From contig NZ_CP013438.1 of assembly GCF_001718795.1 (NCBI RefSeq), positions 1,054,001 to 1,118,000 of the forward strand: DNA of 64,000 nucleotides. Reading direction: 5' to 3'. Positions 46,557 to 55,482 of the stretch are shown here, piece after piece. Source of the stretch: Burkholderia latens. Its GTDB lineage: Bacteria > Pseudomonadota > Gammaproteobacteria > Burkholderiales > Burkholderiaceae. Both the position numbers and the translations under genes were made by a program. The notes under the pieces were generated by a model. The model was not told the origin of the DNA. It saw only the letters and a list, made by a program, of their open reading frames with translations, and made no database searches. Each line of letters opens with the position of its first letter. Position 1 is the first letter of the stretch.

Positions 46557-46805
46557 TCAGCCGTGATCGCGGGGCGGTGGTGGGGCGTCGGGCTTGCGCG
46601 GGGCGCGTTCGCCGGACGGCTTGGCGGGGTCGATTCGCGTCGCGCCGCCGACGGCGGGCGTATCGCTGGCCGGGAACGTTTCCTCGAGCCCTTCGTCGAT
46701 GCGCTCTTCCGTCTTGTCGTCGGACGGTTTGTGCGACGCGGCGAAGAGGCCGGGTCCGGCGGCCGGTAACACGGCATCGCGGCGGCCGGGTGCGTGAGCG
46801 GTCAT
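46557..46805 (-). CDS. small acidic hypothetical protein with ETFPASD motif
   Basis: The 82-residue protein carries the pattern DKTEERIDEGLEETFPASDTPAV (about residues 30-52). This motif marks a widespread family of short, probably unstructured proteobacterial proteins. The flanks are proline and charge rich. Function is unknown. An AAGGAGG ribosome binding site makes expression likely. Confidence 0.75.
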   Translation of the reverse strand: MTAHAPGRRDAVLPAAGPGLFAASHKPSDDKTEERIDEGLEETFPASDTPAVGGATRIDPAKPSGERAPRKPDAPPPPRDHG

Positions 46806-46817
46806 GATCGAACCTCC

Positions 46818-47133
46818 TTACACGTTGAGAGGGCGCAAGCCCCGTACCCATGATCCCGCCGGCGTCACGCGTATAGCGTCCCCCCGGCCGGACGCTCCAG
46901 GATAGCCGGCATTTATTGACACATGAGCCGACCGGGCCCGCGAGTGACCGCGCAGCGGCGTGCGGCCCGATCCCATTCGGACTTGCTGTCCGCCTAGCGC
47001 CGAAGGCCGGACGATGTCGCTCGCAACGGCGGCCTGCCCGGCGCGACGGTCCGCCAAGCGGCGCGAGCGGGCACGCCGATTGCGTACGGTCGCCGCGCCA
47101 ATCGACACGCGCGAGCCGCCGCGCAGGAGCGAC
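46818..47133. other. divergent intergenic region
   Basis: This gap of about 315 bases separates divergently oriented small genes. No FNR-type box, hairpin or other motif was evident. Confidence 0.35.
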
Positions 47134-47598
47134 ATGAATACCCAATCGATGCTGCACCGTCCCGAACCGATACCCGACGTCGATCCCGACCCGGCGCTGC
47201 CCGAGCACGACGATCCGGTCGATCCGCCCGTGCCATCGGGTCCGCCGTACGGCGATCCGCCGTCACAGCCGCAACCGATGCGGATGCCGGGAGGACGCAG
47301 CGAACCGCGGCCGGCCGCGCGATCACTGAAAGGAGGACCATCATGGACATTCACGTGCAATCGCCGGACAAGCGCGCGATCGCCCAGGTGCTGGGCCGCT
47401 ATTTCGAATCGCGTTCGTTGCGCTACCACATCGAGGAACTGCCCGGCGGGGTGCTCCATATCGGCTTTCGCGCAAGCGGGCGGCCGGTTGCGGTCACCGT
47501 GTCGTTCGACGACTCCGCGTACGACACCTACACGCACTGGGACGCGAGCCAGAAGCAGCTCGCGCTCGGGCGGCTCGCCGACGGCTTTTCGCGGATGA
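47134..47598 (+). CDS. Pro/Asp-rich small protein, frame running into the next gene
   Basis: The ATG follows CAGGAGC. The first 65 residues are Pro/Asp-rich (EPIPDVDPDPALPEHDDPVDPP) like small proline-rich proteins seen in Burkholderia stress loci. Afterwards the frame runs for 255 bases through the following gene in another phase, giving an Arg/Ser/Thr-rich, probably meaningless tail. An ancestral stop just ahead of the next gene may have been lost. Only the first part should be regarded as real. Confidence 0.4.
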   Translation: MNTQSMLHRPEPIPDVDPDPALPEHDDPVDPPVPSGPPYGDPPSQPQPMRMPGGRSEPRPAARSLKGGPSWTFTCNRRTSARSPRCWAAISNRVRCATTSRNCPAGCSISAFAQAGGRLRSPCRSTTPRTTPTRTGTRARSSSRSGGSPTAFRG

Positions 47599-47654
47599 TG
47601 GCGAGCCGCAGCCCCGCCGCGCTCGCCGGCGACTATCACGTCGAGCGTTTCTGA
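47343..47654 (+). CDS. small hypothetical protein (DUF3022-like, tentative)
   Basis: The 103-residue soluble protein (MDIHVQSPDKRAIAQVLGRYFE, then SLRYHIEELPGGVLHIGFRASGRPVAVTVSFDD) looks alpha/beta. It has an AAGGAGG ribosome binding site at ideal distance. It may belong to DUF3022, but this is uncertain. It ends the cluster of small stress-type genes. Confidence 0.7.
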   Translation: MDIHVQSPDKRAIAQVLGRYFESRSLRYHIEELPGGVLHIGFRASGRPVAVTVSFDDSAYDTYTHWDASQKQLALGRLADGFSRMMASRSPAALAGDYHVERF

Positions 47655-47690
47655 TTCGGCAATCTTCCCCCCGGCGCCAGCCGGACACCG

Positions 47691-47721
47691 GCAAAGTGCC
47701 CGTTCCAGACGGGCGCTTTGC
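47691..47721 (+). terminator. hairpin after the small-gene cluster
   Basis: GCAAAG-T-GCCCG pairs with CGGGC-G-CTTTGC around a seven-base loop, an 11-12 base-pair stem with one wobble. It lies 37 bases behind the stop and has no long T-run. Confidence 0.5.
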
Positions 47722-47860
47722 GGCTTCACGCGCGTCGCGTAGGATATTCACTTATTCAGCGTACGCTACGTTCACGCCGTCGACTGCCTGCCGGCGGAGC
47801 CGGACAGACGCGGCGCGTTTTTCTTCAGGCGCCTTTGCGCAACCGACGGAGACCATCTTG

Positions 47861-48739
47861 ATGACCGTTGCTCGCCCGTTGCTGTCAGCCGGTGCTCGCC
47901 GCTTCGTTACGGGCCTGTCGGCCTTCGCCGCACTCGCGGCCGCCGGCGCACGCGATGCGTCGGCCCAGACGCCTTCGCCGCTCGGCGAATGGCAGTATTC
48001 GGCGGGCGTTCCGCTGCAGAAGCTGTTCAACCCGACGGTGCCGACCTGGCAGGTCAGCGTCGGCGCCGCGATGACGCTGCAGCCGCGTTACGCGGGTTCC
48101 GACCGCTACCGCGTGATGGGCGGCCCGAACCTCGACGTCCGCTATCGCGACCTGTTCTTTCTGTCGACGGGCGACGGACTCGGCGCGAACGTGCTGCGCG
48201 GGCCGAACTGGCGCGTGAGCCTGTCCGTCGGCTACGACCTGGGACGCCGCTCGGCCGACGATCTCGACCACCTGAACGGCCTCGACAACATCAACGCGGC
48301 CCCGGTGATGAAGCTTGCGGCCGATTACGTGATCTCGAAGGATTTCCCGTTGGTGCTGCGCGCGGACGTGCGGCGCAGCATCGGCGGCTCGAACGGCTGG
48401 GTCGGCGATTTTTCCGCATACATGCCGATGCCGGGCAGCAACGAGCACTTCTTCTGGTTTGCGGGGCCGACGGTGTCGTTCGCCGACTCGCGCTACATGA
48501 ACGGCTGGTTCGGCGTGAATCCGGGCGCGTCCGCGCGTTCCGGGCTGCCGGCCTATTCGGCGAGCGCGGGGATGAAGTCGTTTGGCGCGGGCGTGACGAT
48601 GGTCTGGTTCGTCAACAAGCACTGGTTCCTGACGGTGGACGGAGCTGTGGAGCAACTCGTCGGCCGTGCACGGCGCAGCCCGATCACGCAGCAGTCGACG
48701 AACGGCGTGTTCGACATGTCGGTCAATTACCAGTTCTGA
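47861..48739 (+). CDS. MipA/OmpV-family outer-membrane protein
   Basis: The 292-residue protein has a signal peptide (about residues 1-36, ending ASA) and a predicted beta-barrel ending in an aromatic residue (SVNYQF). The pattern WQVSVGAAMTLQPRYAGSDRYRVMGGPNLDVRYRD is typical of MipA/OmpV. MipA links PBP1B and MltA in E. coli. OmpV proteins are porin-like. A role in envelope assembly or solute entry is possible. It ends 127 bases before the SOS-controlled nuclease gene. Confidence 0.88.
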   Translation: MTVARPLLSAGARRFVTGLSAFAALAAAGARDASAQTPSPLGEWQYSAGVPLQKLFNPTVPTWQVSVGAAMTLQPRYAGSDRYRVMGGPNLDVRYRDLFFLSTGDGLGANVLRGPNWRVSLSVGYDLGRRSADDLDHLNGLDNINAAPVMKLAADYVISKDFPLVLRADVRRSIGGSNGWVGDFSAYMPMPGSNEHFFWFAGPTVSFADSRYMNGWFGVNPGASARSGLPAYSASAGMKSFGAGVTMVWFVNKHWFLTVDGAVEQLVGRARRSPITQQSTNGVFDMSVNYQF

Positions 48740-48838
48740 GCCTCTGAGCCGGGCTGATCCTGCCCGGGACGAAGCCGGGGGCTTGCCCGCGGTGCTGGCG
48801 CGTGCGGCGTTGTTCTTCACATTTGATATGATTCGAAC

Positions 48839-48854
48839 CTGTACAAACGTACAG
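48839..48854. promoter_or_regulatory. LexA (SOS) box
   Basis: CTGTACAAACGTACAG fits the LexA consensus CTGT-N8-ACAG exactly and lies 12 bases upstream of the GTG start of the nuclease gene. LexA binding there would block transcription start, so the nuclease-helicase pair should be induced by DNA damage. Confidence 0.8.
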
Positions 48855-48866
48855 TGATCGATTCCC

Positions 48867-50564
48867 GTGACGCCTGCATCGCCGACGCCCCCGGCGTTTT
48901 ACTACCTGACCAATTTCGAACGCGCGCTGGCCTGGCTCGGCGAGCGCTACGACGACCTGCTCGACGCGCACGAACACGCGTTTCTCGCGCAGTTCGCGCA
49001 GTTGCCGAAAGCGTCGCGCGCGCTGTTCGTGCGGATGCTGATGCGCACCGGCTCCGACTTCCGCGCGAGCAAGCTCGTGTACGACGAAATCGGCTGCACG
49101 CTCGACGCGGCCGCGCCGCTCGTCGCACTGGGCTGGGTCGATCCGGCGCCCGCGCTTACGCTCGACGAACTGTTTGCGCTGTCGACCAAGGCCGATCTGC
49201 TGAAGGTGTTCCCGTCGCTCGCCGCGCATGCAGGCGAGCGCAAGCTCGACTGGCTCGAGCGATTGCGGCCCGGGCACACCGACGCGCAGCCGCTCGACGC
49301 ATGGTGCGAGCACGCGGGCGATCGCGTGCTGCGCGTGACCGTTGGCCCGCTGTGCGAGCGCCTGCGGCTGATGTTCTTCGGCAATCTGCACCAGGACTGG
49401 AGCGAGTTCGTGCTCGCCGATCTCGGCGTGTTCCAGTATGAAAGCGTGCCGATCGCGCCGTCGTCGCGCGCGTTCCAGCATCGCGACGACGTCGATGCGT
49501 ATCTCGCGCTGCACGCGTGCCGCGAAGCACTCGACGCGTGGCCCGACGAGCTGCCGTTCGACGGCCTGCTGCACGCGATCGACGCGGTCGGCTGCGCGCA
49601 GCCGTGGCTGGCGACGCGCCGCGCGAAGTTGCTGTTTACGCTCGGGCAGGCCTGCGAACGGCGCGCCGACTGGAGCACCGCGCTCGACGCCTATGCGCGC
49701 AGCGCGTGGCCGGGCAGCCGGCATCGGCGCATTCGCGTGCTCGAGCGCTGCGGGCGCGACGACGACGCGCTGGCGCTGGCGCTCGACGCGCGCGGCGCGT
49801 TCGAGAGCGACGAAGAGCGCCAGCGCATCGAGCGGATGCTGCCGCGCCTGCAGCGCCGCGTCGGGCAGCCGGTCGAGCGGACGGCCGCCGTGCCGGGCGC
49901 GCCTCGCGAAACGCTCGTGCTGGCGCGCCCCGAAGCGTTCGTGAGCGTCGAATTCGCGGTGCGCGACCATCTCGCGCTGCCCGATGCGCCGGTGCATTAC
50001 GTCGAGAACACGCTGATCAATTCGCTGTTCGGACTGCTGTGCTGGGAGCCCGTGTTCGCGGCCGTGCCCGGTGCGTTCTTCCACCCGTTCCAGCGCGGGC
50101 CGGCCGATCTGCACGCACCCGATTTCGCGCTGCGCCGCGGCGATGCGTTTGCCGCATGCTTTGCGCAACTCGATTCGGGCGCGTACCGCGACACGATCCG
50201 CCGCCACTACGCGACGAAGGCGGGGCTGCAGTCGCCGTTCGTATTCTGGGGCGTGCTGACTGACGAGTTGCTCGACCAGGCGCTCGCGTGCCTGCCGCCC
50301 GAGCATCTGCGGCTGTGGTTCACGCGCCTGCTTGCGGACATTCGCAGCAACCGTTCGGGGCTGCCCGACCTGGTCCGGTTCTGGCCTGGCGAGCGGCGCT
50401 ACGAGCTGATCGAGGTAAAAGGGCCCGGCGACCGGCTGCAGGACAACCAGACACGCTGGCTCGCGTACTGCATCGCGCACGGGATGCCGGTGCGTGTCGT
50501 CGATGTCGAATGGGCGGCGGGTGCCGGCGTGGAGCCGGCCGAAGCGGCGGGGCTGTCGGCATGA
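48867..50564 (+). CDS. FAN1-like VRR-NUC domain nuclease
   Basis: The 565-residue protein has a helical, TPR-like N-terminal two-thirds and a C-terminal VRR-NUC domain (about residues 455-555). Its PD-(D/E)xK core reads SGLPDLVRFWPGERRYELIEVKGPGDRLQDNQ, with the catalytic Asp, Glu and Lys in GLPD and EVK. This is the architecture of bacterial FAN1 homologues, structure-specific nucleases that unhook interstrand crosslinks. The GTG start lies directly behind a LexA box. Its stop overlaps the start of the helicase gene by ATGA, so both act together in DNA repair. Confidence 0.9.
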   Translation: MTPASPTPPAFYYLTNFERALAWLGERYDDLLDAHEHAFLAQFAQLPKASRALFVRMLMRTGSDFRASKLVYDEIGCTLDAAAPLVALGWVDPAPALTLDELFALSTKADLLKVFPSLAAHAGERKLDWLERLRPGHTDAQPLDAWCEHAGDRVLRVTVGPLCERLRLMFFGNLHQDWSEFVLADLGVFQYESVPIAPSSRAFQHRDDVDAYLALHACREALDAWPDELPFDGLLHAIDAVGCAQPWLATRRAKLLFTLGQACERRADWSTALDAYARSAWPGSRHRRIRVLERCGRDDDALALALDARGAFESDEERQRIERMLPRLQRRVGQPVERTAAVPGAPRETLVLARPEAFVSVEFAVRDHLALPDAPVHYVENTLINSLFGLLCWEPVFAAVPGAFFHPFQRGPADLHAPDFALRRGDAFAACFAQLDSGAYRDTIRRHYATKAGLQSPFVFWGVLTDELLDQALACLPPEHLRLWFTRLLADIRSNRSGLPDLVRFWPGERRYELIEVKGPGDRLQDNQTRWLAYCIAHGMPVRVVDVEWAAGAGVEPAEAAGLSA

Positions 50565-52861
50565 GCTATGTCGTCGCGGTGCGGGCGATGTGCGAGTTCA
50601 CCGCGCGGCGCGGCGATCTCGACCTGCGCTTCACGCCCGCGCCGACCGCGCTCGAAGGCATCGCCGGACATGGCGCAGTCACGTCGAAACGCGGCGCGCG
50701 CTACGAAACCGAAATCGCGCTGACCGGCACCTGGGGCACGCTCACGGTGCGCGGGCGCGCGGATGGCTACGACCCGGTCGCGAACCGTGTCGAGGAAATC
50801 AAGACCTACCGCGGCAGCCTCGATGCGATGCCGGCCAACCATCGCGCGCTGCACTGGGCGCAGGCGAAGGTCTATGCGCACCTCATGTGCGCCGCCCGCG
50901 GTCTCGCGGAAATCGACGTCGCGCTCGTGTATTTCGACATCGTGTCCGAACGCGAGACCGTGCTGACGGAAACGCTGAGCGCAAGCGCGCTTGCCGAGTT
51001 TTTCGCCGAGCAGTGCGCGTGCTTCGTCGGCTGGGCCGAGCGCGAGACCGCGCACCGAGCGGCGCGCGATGCGGCGCTGCGTGCGCTGACGTTTCCGCAC
51101 GGACAGTTCCGCAGCGGGCAGCGCGAACTGGCCGTGTCCGTCTATCGGGCCGCGCGCGACGAACGCTGCCTGATGGCGCAGGCGCCGACCGGCATCGGCA
51201 AGACCCTCGGCACGGTGTTCCCGTTGCTGAAGGCGTGCGGCGAGGGCGAGCTCGATCGCGTGTTCTTTTTGACCGCGAAGACGCCCGGCCGCGCGCTCGC
51301 ACTCGACGCGGCGGCGACGCTCGGCGCGGGCACGCCGGCGCTGCCGCTGCGCGTGCTCGAACTCGTCGCGCGCGACAAGGCGTGCGAGCATCCGGACCGC
51401 GCGTGTCACGGCGAGTCTTGCCCGCTCGCGCAAGGCTTCTACGACCGGCTGCCGGCCGCGCGCGATGCGGCGATCGGTGCAGGGCTGCTCGATCGCGGCA
51501 CCGTGCGCCCGGCGGCGCTCGCGCACGACGTCTGCCCGTATTACCTCGCGCAGGAACTCGCCCGGTGGTCGGACATGGTGATCGGCGACTACAACTATTA
51601 CTACGACGGCAGCGCGATGCTGCACACGCTCGCGCAGCAGAACCAGTGGCGCGTCGGCGTGCTCGTCGACGAAGCGCACAACCTGCTCGATCGCGCGCGC
51701 AAGATGTACAGCGCGTCGCTCGACCCGTTCGCGTTCGCGGCCGCGCGGGACGCGGCGCCCGCGGCGCTGCGCAAGGCGTTCGACCGGCTCGCACGGGCGT
51801 GGGGGGCGCTCAATCGCGCGCAGGCCGAGCGTTACGCCGCGTATCCTGACATCCCCGGGCCGATCGTCTCGGCGGTTCAGCACCTCGTCGCGACGATTGG
51901 CGAACATCTCGCCGACGCCCCGCGCGCGAACGACGATGCGCTGCTGCGCTTCCATTTCGATGCGATCCAGTTCGGCATGCTTGCCGACGCGTTCGACAGC
52001 GCGTCCATCTTCGACGCGACGCTGCACGGCGAACCGCTGCCGCGCCAGCCGGCGCTCGACGGCGTCGTGCCGGCCGGCCGCCGGCGACGCATCCAGTCGA
52101 CGCTGTGCGTGCGCAACGTGATCCCGGCCGGGTTTCTTGCACCGCGCTACGAAGCAGCGCGCGCGACGGTGCTGTTTTCCGGCACGCTGAGCCCGTTTCA
52201 TTTCTATCGCGACACGCTCGGGCTGCCGGCCGATACGGGCTGGCTCGACGTCGACGGGCCGTTCCGCGCGGAGCAGCTGACCGTGCGCGTCGCGAGCCAT
52301 GTGTCGACCCGCTGGCGCGATCGCGACCGTTCGCTCGAACCGATCGCGGACCTGATCGCCGCGCAGTATGCGACGCGACCCGGCAACTACCTCGGTTTTC
52401 TCAGCAGCTTCGACTATCTGGCGCGTGTCGTCGCGCTGATGCAGGTGCGTCATCCTCACGTGCCGGTATGGGCGCAGGCGCCTGGCATGGGCGAAAGCGA
52501 GCGCGACGCGTTTCTTGCGCGTTTCGACGCGCGCGGGCGCGGCGTAGGCTTCGCGGTGCTGGGCGGCGCGTTTTCTGAAGGGGTGGATCTCGTCGGCGAG
52601 CGGCTGATCGGCGCATTCATCGCGACGCTCGGGCTGCCGCAGGTCAACGACGTCAACGAACAGATGCGGCGCGCGATGGATGCGCGTTTCGGCAACGGGT
52701 ACGACTACATGTACCTTTATCCGGGGCTGCAGAAGGTCGTGCAGGCGGCCGGACGCGTGATCCGCACCGAACACGACGAGGGCGTCGTGCACCTGATCGA
52801 CGATCGCTATCGACGACGGGAGGTGCGCGATCTGTTGCCGCGATGGTGGCGGATCGGGTGA
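50561..52861 (+). CDS. RecB-like nuclease fused to an XPD/DinG-type Fe-S helicase
   Basis: The 766-residue protein combines two parts. Residues 1-165 carry a RecB-family PD-(D/E)xK set: H37, D68 in GRADGYD, E79 and K81 in EIK, and Q101-x3-Y105. The rest is a superfamily 2 helicase with Walker A APTGIGKT (K214), four cysteines of an XPD-type [4Fe-4S] cluster (C275, C282, C287, C325), DEAH at 370-373, and helicase C motifs (FSEGVDL; QAAGRVIR). It would unwind and cut DNA 5' to 3'. It is coupled to the FAN1-like gene and SOS-controlled. Confidence 0.9.
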   Translation: MSYVVAVRAMCEFTARRGDLDLRFTPAPTALEGIAGHGAVTSKRGARYETEIALTGTWGTLTVRGRADGYDPVANRVEEIKTYRGSLDAMPANHRALHWAQAKVYAHLMCAARGLAEIDVALVYFDIVSERETVLTETLSASALAEFFAEQCACFVGWAERETAHRAARDAALRALTFPHGQFRSGQRELAVSVYRAARDERCLMAQAPTGIGKTLGTVFPLLKACGEGELDRVFFLTAKTPGRALALDAAATLGAGTPALPLRVLELVARDKACEHPDRACHGESCPLAQGFYDRLPAARDAAIGAGLLDRGTVRPAALAHDVCPYYLAQELARWSDMVIGDYNYYYDGSAMLHTLAQQNQWRVGVLVDEAHNLLDRARKMYSASLDPFAFAAARDAAPAALRKAFDRLARAWGALNRAQAERYAAYPDIPGPIVSAVQHLVATIGEHLADAPRANDDALLRFHFDAIQFGMLADAFDSASIFDATLHGEPLPRQPALDGVVPAGRRRRIQSTLCVRNVIPAGFLAPRYEAARATVLFSGTLSPFHFYRDTLGLPADTGWLDVDGPFRAEQLTVRVASHVSTRWRDRDRSLEPIADLIAAQYATRPGNYLGFLSSFDYLARVVALMQVRHPHVPVWAQAPGMGESERDAFLARFDARGRGVGFAVLGGAFSEGVDLVGERLIGAFIATLGLPQVNDVNEQMRRAMDARFGNGYDYMYLYPGLQKVVQAAGRVIRTEHDEGVVHLIDDRYRRREVRDLLPRWWRIG

Positions 52862-52894
52862 CGCCGTCGCACGGGCCGGACGTTGCGGGCGTGG

Positions 52895-53668
52895 CTACAG
52901 CACGTTGAGCATCGCCAGCGCGGTTTCCTGCAGATGCGGCAGCACGCGGCGCACGGCCGCGTCGGTCGATTCCGCACCGATGGGCATGTTCGTGCTCAGC
53001 GCGGCGACGACTTCGCCGTGGCGATTCTTCAGCGGTACCGCGATTCCGCGCACGCCGACCTGCAATTGCTGTTCGATCACCGCGAAGCCGGCGTCGCGCG
53101 CGCGGTCCACCTGTTCGAGCAGGCGCGGCTTGTTCGTGATCGTGTGCGGCGTGAACGGCGCGAGTTCGGCCTCGTCGAGCCACGCGCGCACGGCCTCGCG
53201 ATCCGGATGATGCGCGAGCAGCACGACGCCGGGCGACGTCAGCGGGGCCGGCACGCGCGCGCCGAGCACGAAGCCGGTCGTCATCACGCGCGACACGCCG
53301 TTGCGGGCAATGAACACGAGTTCCCAGCCGTCGAGCACGCTCACGTACGCCGATTCGTTCAGCGATGCGCTCAGCTGCTGCAGATACGGCTGGACCGTGC
53401 GCGGCAGGCGCGCCGAATCGAAATACGACCAGCCGACCCGCAATACGCGCGGCGTGAGGCCGTACAGTTTGCCGTCGGAATGGACGTAGCCGAGCGATTC
53501 CAGCGTCAGCAGGTAGCGCCGCGCGGCCGTGCGCGTGAGACCGGTACGGGCGGCGGCCTGGGTGGGCGTCATGCGCGCGTGCTGGCTGTCGAATGCTTCA
53601 AGGATCATCAGGCCTTTTTCGAGGCCGGCGATCCAGTCGCGTCGGTCCAGGTCGGGCTTTTTCGTCAT
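52895..53668 (-). CDS. IclR-family regulator (PcaR/PobR type)
   Basis: The 257-residue protein begins with the PcaR/PobR-like RRDWIAGLEKGLMILEAFD. It has an IclR winged HTH (MTPTQAAARTGLTRTAARRYLLTLESLGYV, about residues 33-62) and an effector domain (about residues 80-250). PcaR-type proteins respond to beta-ketoadipate or related aromatic metabolites and bind GTTCGATAATCGCAC-like sites. One such site lies in the divergent promoter at 56.9 kb. It probably controls the permease, MurA-like and HPPD-like genes. This is inferred. Confidence 0.88.
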   Translation of the reverse strand: MTKKPDLDRRDWIAGLEKGLMILEAFDSQHARMTPTQAAARTGLTRTAARRYLLTLESLGYVHSDGKLYGLTPRVLRVGWSYFDSARLPRTVQPYLQQLSASLNESAYVSVLDGWELVFIARNGVSRVMTTGFVLGARVPAPLTSPGVVLLAHHPDREAVRAWLDEAELAPFTPHTITNKPRLLEQVDRARDAGFAVIEQQLQVGVRGIAVPLKNRHGEVVAALSTNMPIGAESTDAAVRRVLPHLQETALAMLNVL

Positions 53669-53982
53669 CGCGGGCGGGCGGTGGAGGCGCGGTGTTCGCG
53701 CGGGAATGGGCGATTGTCTGCAACCGCAAACTGCAGATGTCTTGGCGCGAGGCGGGGAAGTTTCCGGGGCTGGTCGGAAGTTCGTGCCATGTCGTGCCGC
53801 TCATCGATGAGCATGACTGCGCACGGCGGCATCGGTTGTCCTTCTACGATGCATGCATTGCGGCGACTGCTTTGCCCGAAGGGTGTAAACGCCTCCTGAT
53901 TGATTGACATCGCGGACACCGCACGCAAAGCCCCGGAACGGGATGCGGCGCGACCGTCACGCGCGCCGCACCCGTGCGAGCC
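53669..53982. other. intergenic gap between MurA-like and IclR genes
   Basis: The gap of about 310 bases holds no gene or clear operator. Confidence 0.35.
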
Positions 53983-55284
53983 TTACTCGCTGCTCGTCCA
54001 CTCGACGTTCGCACCGACCGAACGCAGGTTTTCGACGAAATGCGGGTGTGCGCGTCGAATGGGCAGCGCATTCATGATTTCCGAGCGGCCCTCGATGCTC
54101 GCGGCCACCATCAGCAGCGCGATCGCGACGCGGATAATGTACGGGCTCTCGACACGCGCCGGCGTCAGTTGCAGCCCGCCGAACGTGATCAGCCGGTGCG
54201 GATCGGACAGCAGCACGTGCGCGCCGAACTTCGACAGTTCGCCCGACCAGCCGAGCGCGCCGTCGTACACCTTGTTCCAGAACATCGCGCTGCCTTCCGC
54301 GCGCACGCCGAGCGCGATGAAGATCGGCAGCAGGTCGACCGGCAGGTACGGCCACGGCGCGGCTTCGACCTTGGTCAGGATGTTCTGCGTGAACGGCCGG
54401 CGCACGCGCAGCGGGCCGTCGCGTTCCGCGCGGGACCAGCCGTCGCGATGCGTGACGTTCACGCCGAACTTCGCGAACGTGCGGTCGATCAGCGGGAAAT
54501 GCTCCGGCGACGAATTGCGAACCGTGATGTCGCCGCCCGTGATCGCGCCGAGCGCGAGGAACGTTGCGATCTCGTGGAAATCCTCGGCGAACCGGAATTC
54601 GCCGCCGCCGAGCTTGCCGCCGCCCGTCACGCACAGGCGCGACGTGCCGATGCCTTCGATCGCGACGCCGATCATCGCGAGGAACTTGCAGAACTCCTGC
54701 ACGTGCGGCTCCGACGCCGCATTCATCAACGTCGACGTACCGCTCGCCGCGGTCGCGCACAACGCGAAGTTCTCGGTGGTCGTGACCGACGCGTAGTCGA
54801 GCCAGTGATCGTTGGCCGTCAACGGACCGTCGGCGCGGACGATCAGCGAATCGGGCGTGCGCTGGATATGCGCGCCGAAGCGCTCGAACACCTCGACGTG
54901 CGGATCGATTTCGCGCACGCCGAGCGTGCAGCCTTTCACGTCGTTCTCGAGGCGCGCGACGCCGAAGCGCGCGAGCAGCGGCGGAATCAGCATGATCGAC
55001 GAGCGCATCGCTTCGGGCAGGCGATGAACGGCCGGATCGAACGTCGTGTTGCGATGGTGGAGATCGAGGATGCCGGTCGTGAAATCGACCGACACGTCGC
55101 TGCCGAGCGTGCGGAAGATGTCGAGGATCTTGCGCACGTCGGTGATGTCCGGCACGCCGACGAGGCGCAGCGGCTGATCGGTCAACAGGGTCGCGCACAG
55201 GATCGGCAGGACGGCGTTCTTGTTCGCGGACGGCTTGATGTCCCCGCGCAGCGGGGTGCCGCCGTGGACGATGAGATTCGACAT
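53983..55284 (-). CDS. MurA-like UDP-GlcNAc enolpyruvyl transferase (paralogue)
   Basis: The 433-residue protein has the two-domain EPT fold. It has the N-terminal KxN pair (SANKNAVLPILCATLL, about residues 20-35) and the catalytic loop cysteine in VKGCTLGVREIDPHVE (about residue 115). Both fit MurA, which makes UDP-GlcNAc-enolpyruvate from PEP. The placement far from the cell-wall cluster, beside an IclR regulator and a permease, marks it as a second, specialised copy. It may serve fosfomycin tolerance or a different substrate. The start lacks a strong ribosome binding site. Confidence 0.85.
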   Translation of the reverse strand: MSNLIVHGGTPLRGDIKPSANKNAVLPILCATLLTDQPLRLVGVPDITDVRKILDIFRTLGSDVSVDFTTGILDLHHRNTTFDPAVHRLPEAMRSSIMLIPPLLARFGVARLENDVKGCTLGVREIDPHVEVFERFGAHIQRTPDSLIVRADGPLTANDHWLDYASVTTTENFALCATAASGTSTLMNAASEPHVQEFCKFLAMIGVAIEGIGTSRLCVTGGGKLGGGEFRFAEDFHEIATFLALGAITGGDITVRNSSPEHFPLIDRTFAKFGVNVTHRDGWSRAERDGPLRVRRPFTQNILTKVEAAPWPYLPVDLLPIFIALGVRAEGSAMFWNKVYDGALGWSGELSKFGAHVLLSDPHRLITFGGLQLTPARVESPYIIRVAIALLMVAASIEGRSEIMNALPIRRAHPHFVENLRSVGANVEWTSSE

Positions 55285-55482
55285 GATATGGGGGCGTATC
55301 GGTGACTGACGTAGGCCCATATGATGCCATTGGTCGGCGGGCGGCGTGGAATGTTCAGAACGGAAAAAGGGCTTCTGCACGCACGATTGACGGTGTTTGA
55401 CGTTGGGCGACGCGACTCGCCGCGACCCCGCCCGTTGCCGAAACGGCCGGCCGCGCATCGGGCCGGCCATGCAGTCACGCGA

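Noticed and set aside
53690..53750. GGGCGATTGTCTGCA upstream of the IclR gene as a third PcaR-like site
   Set aside because: Only about half of the consensus matches; not distinguishable from chance.
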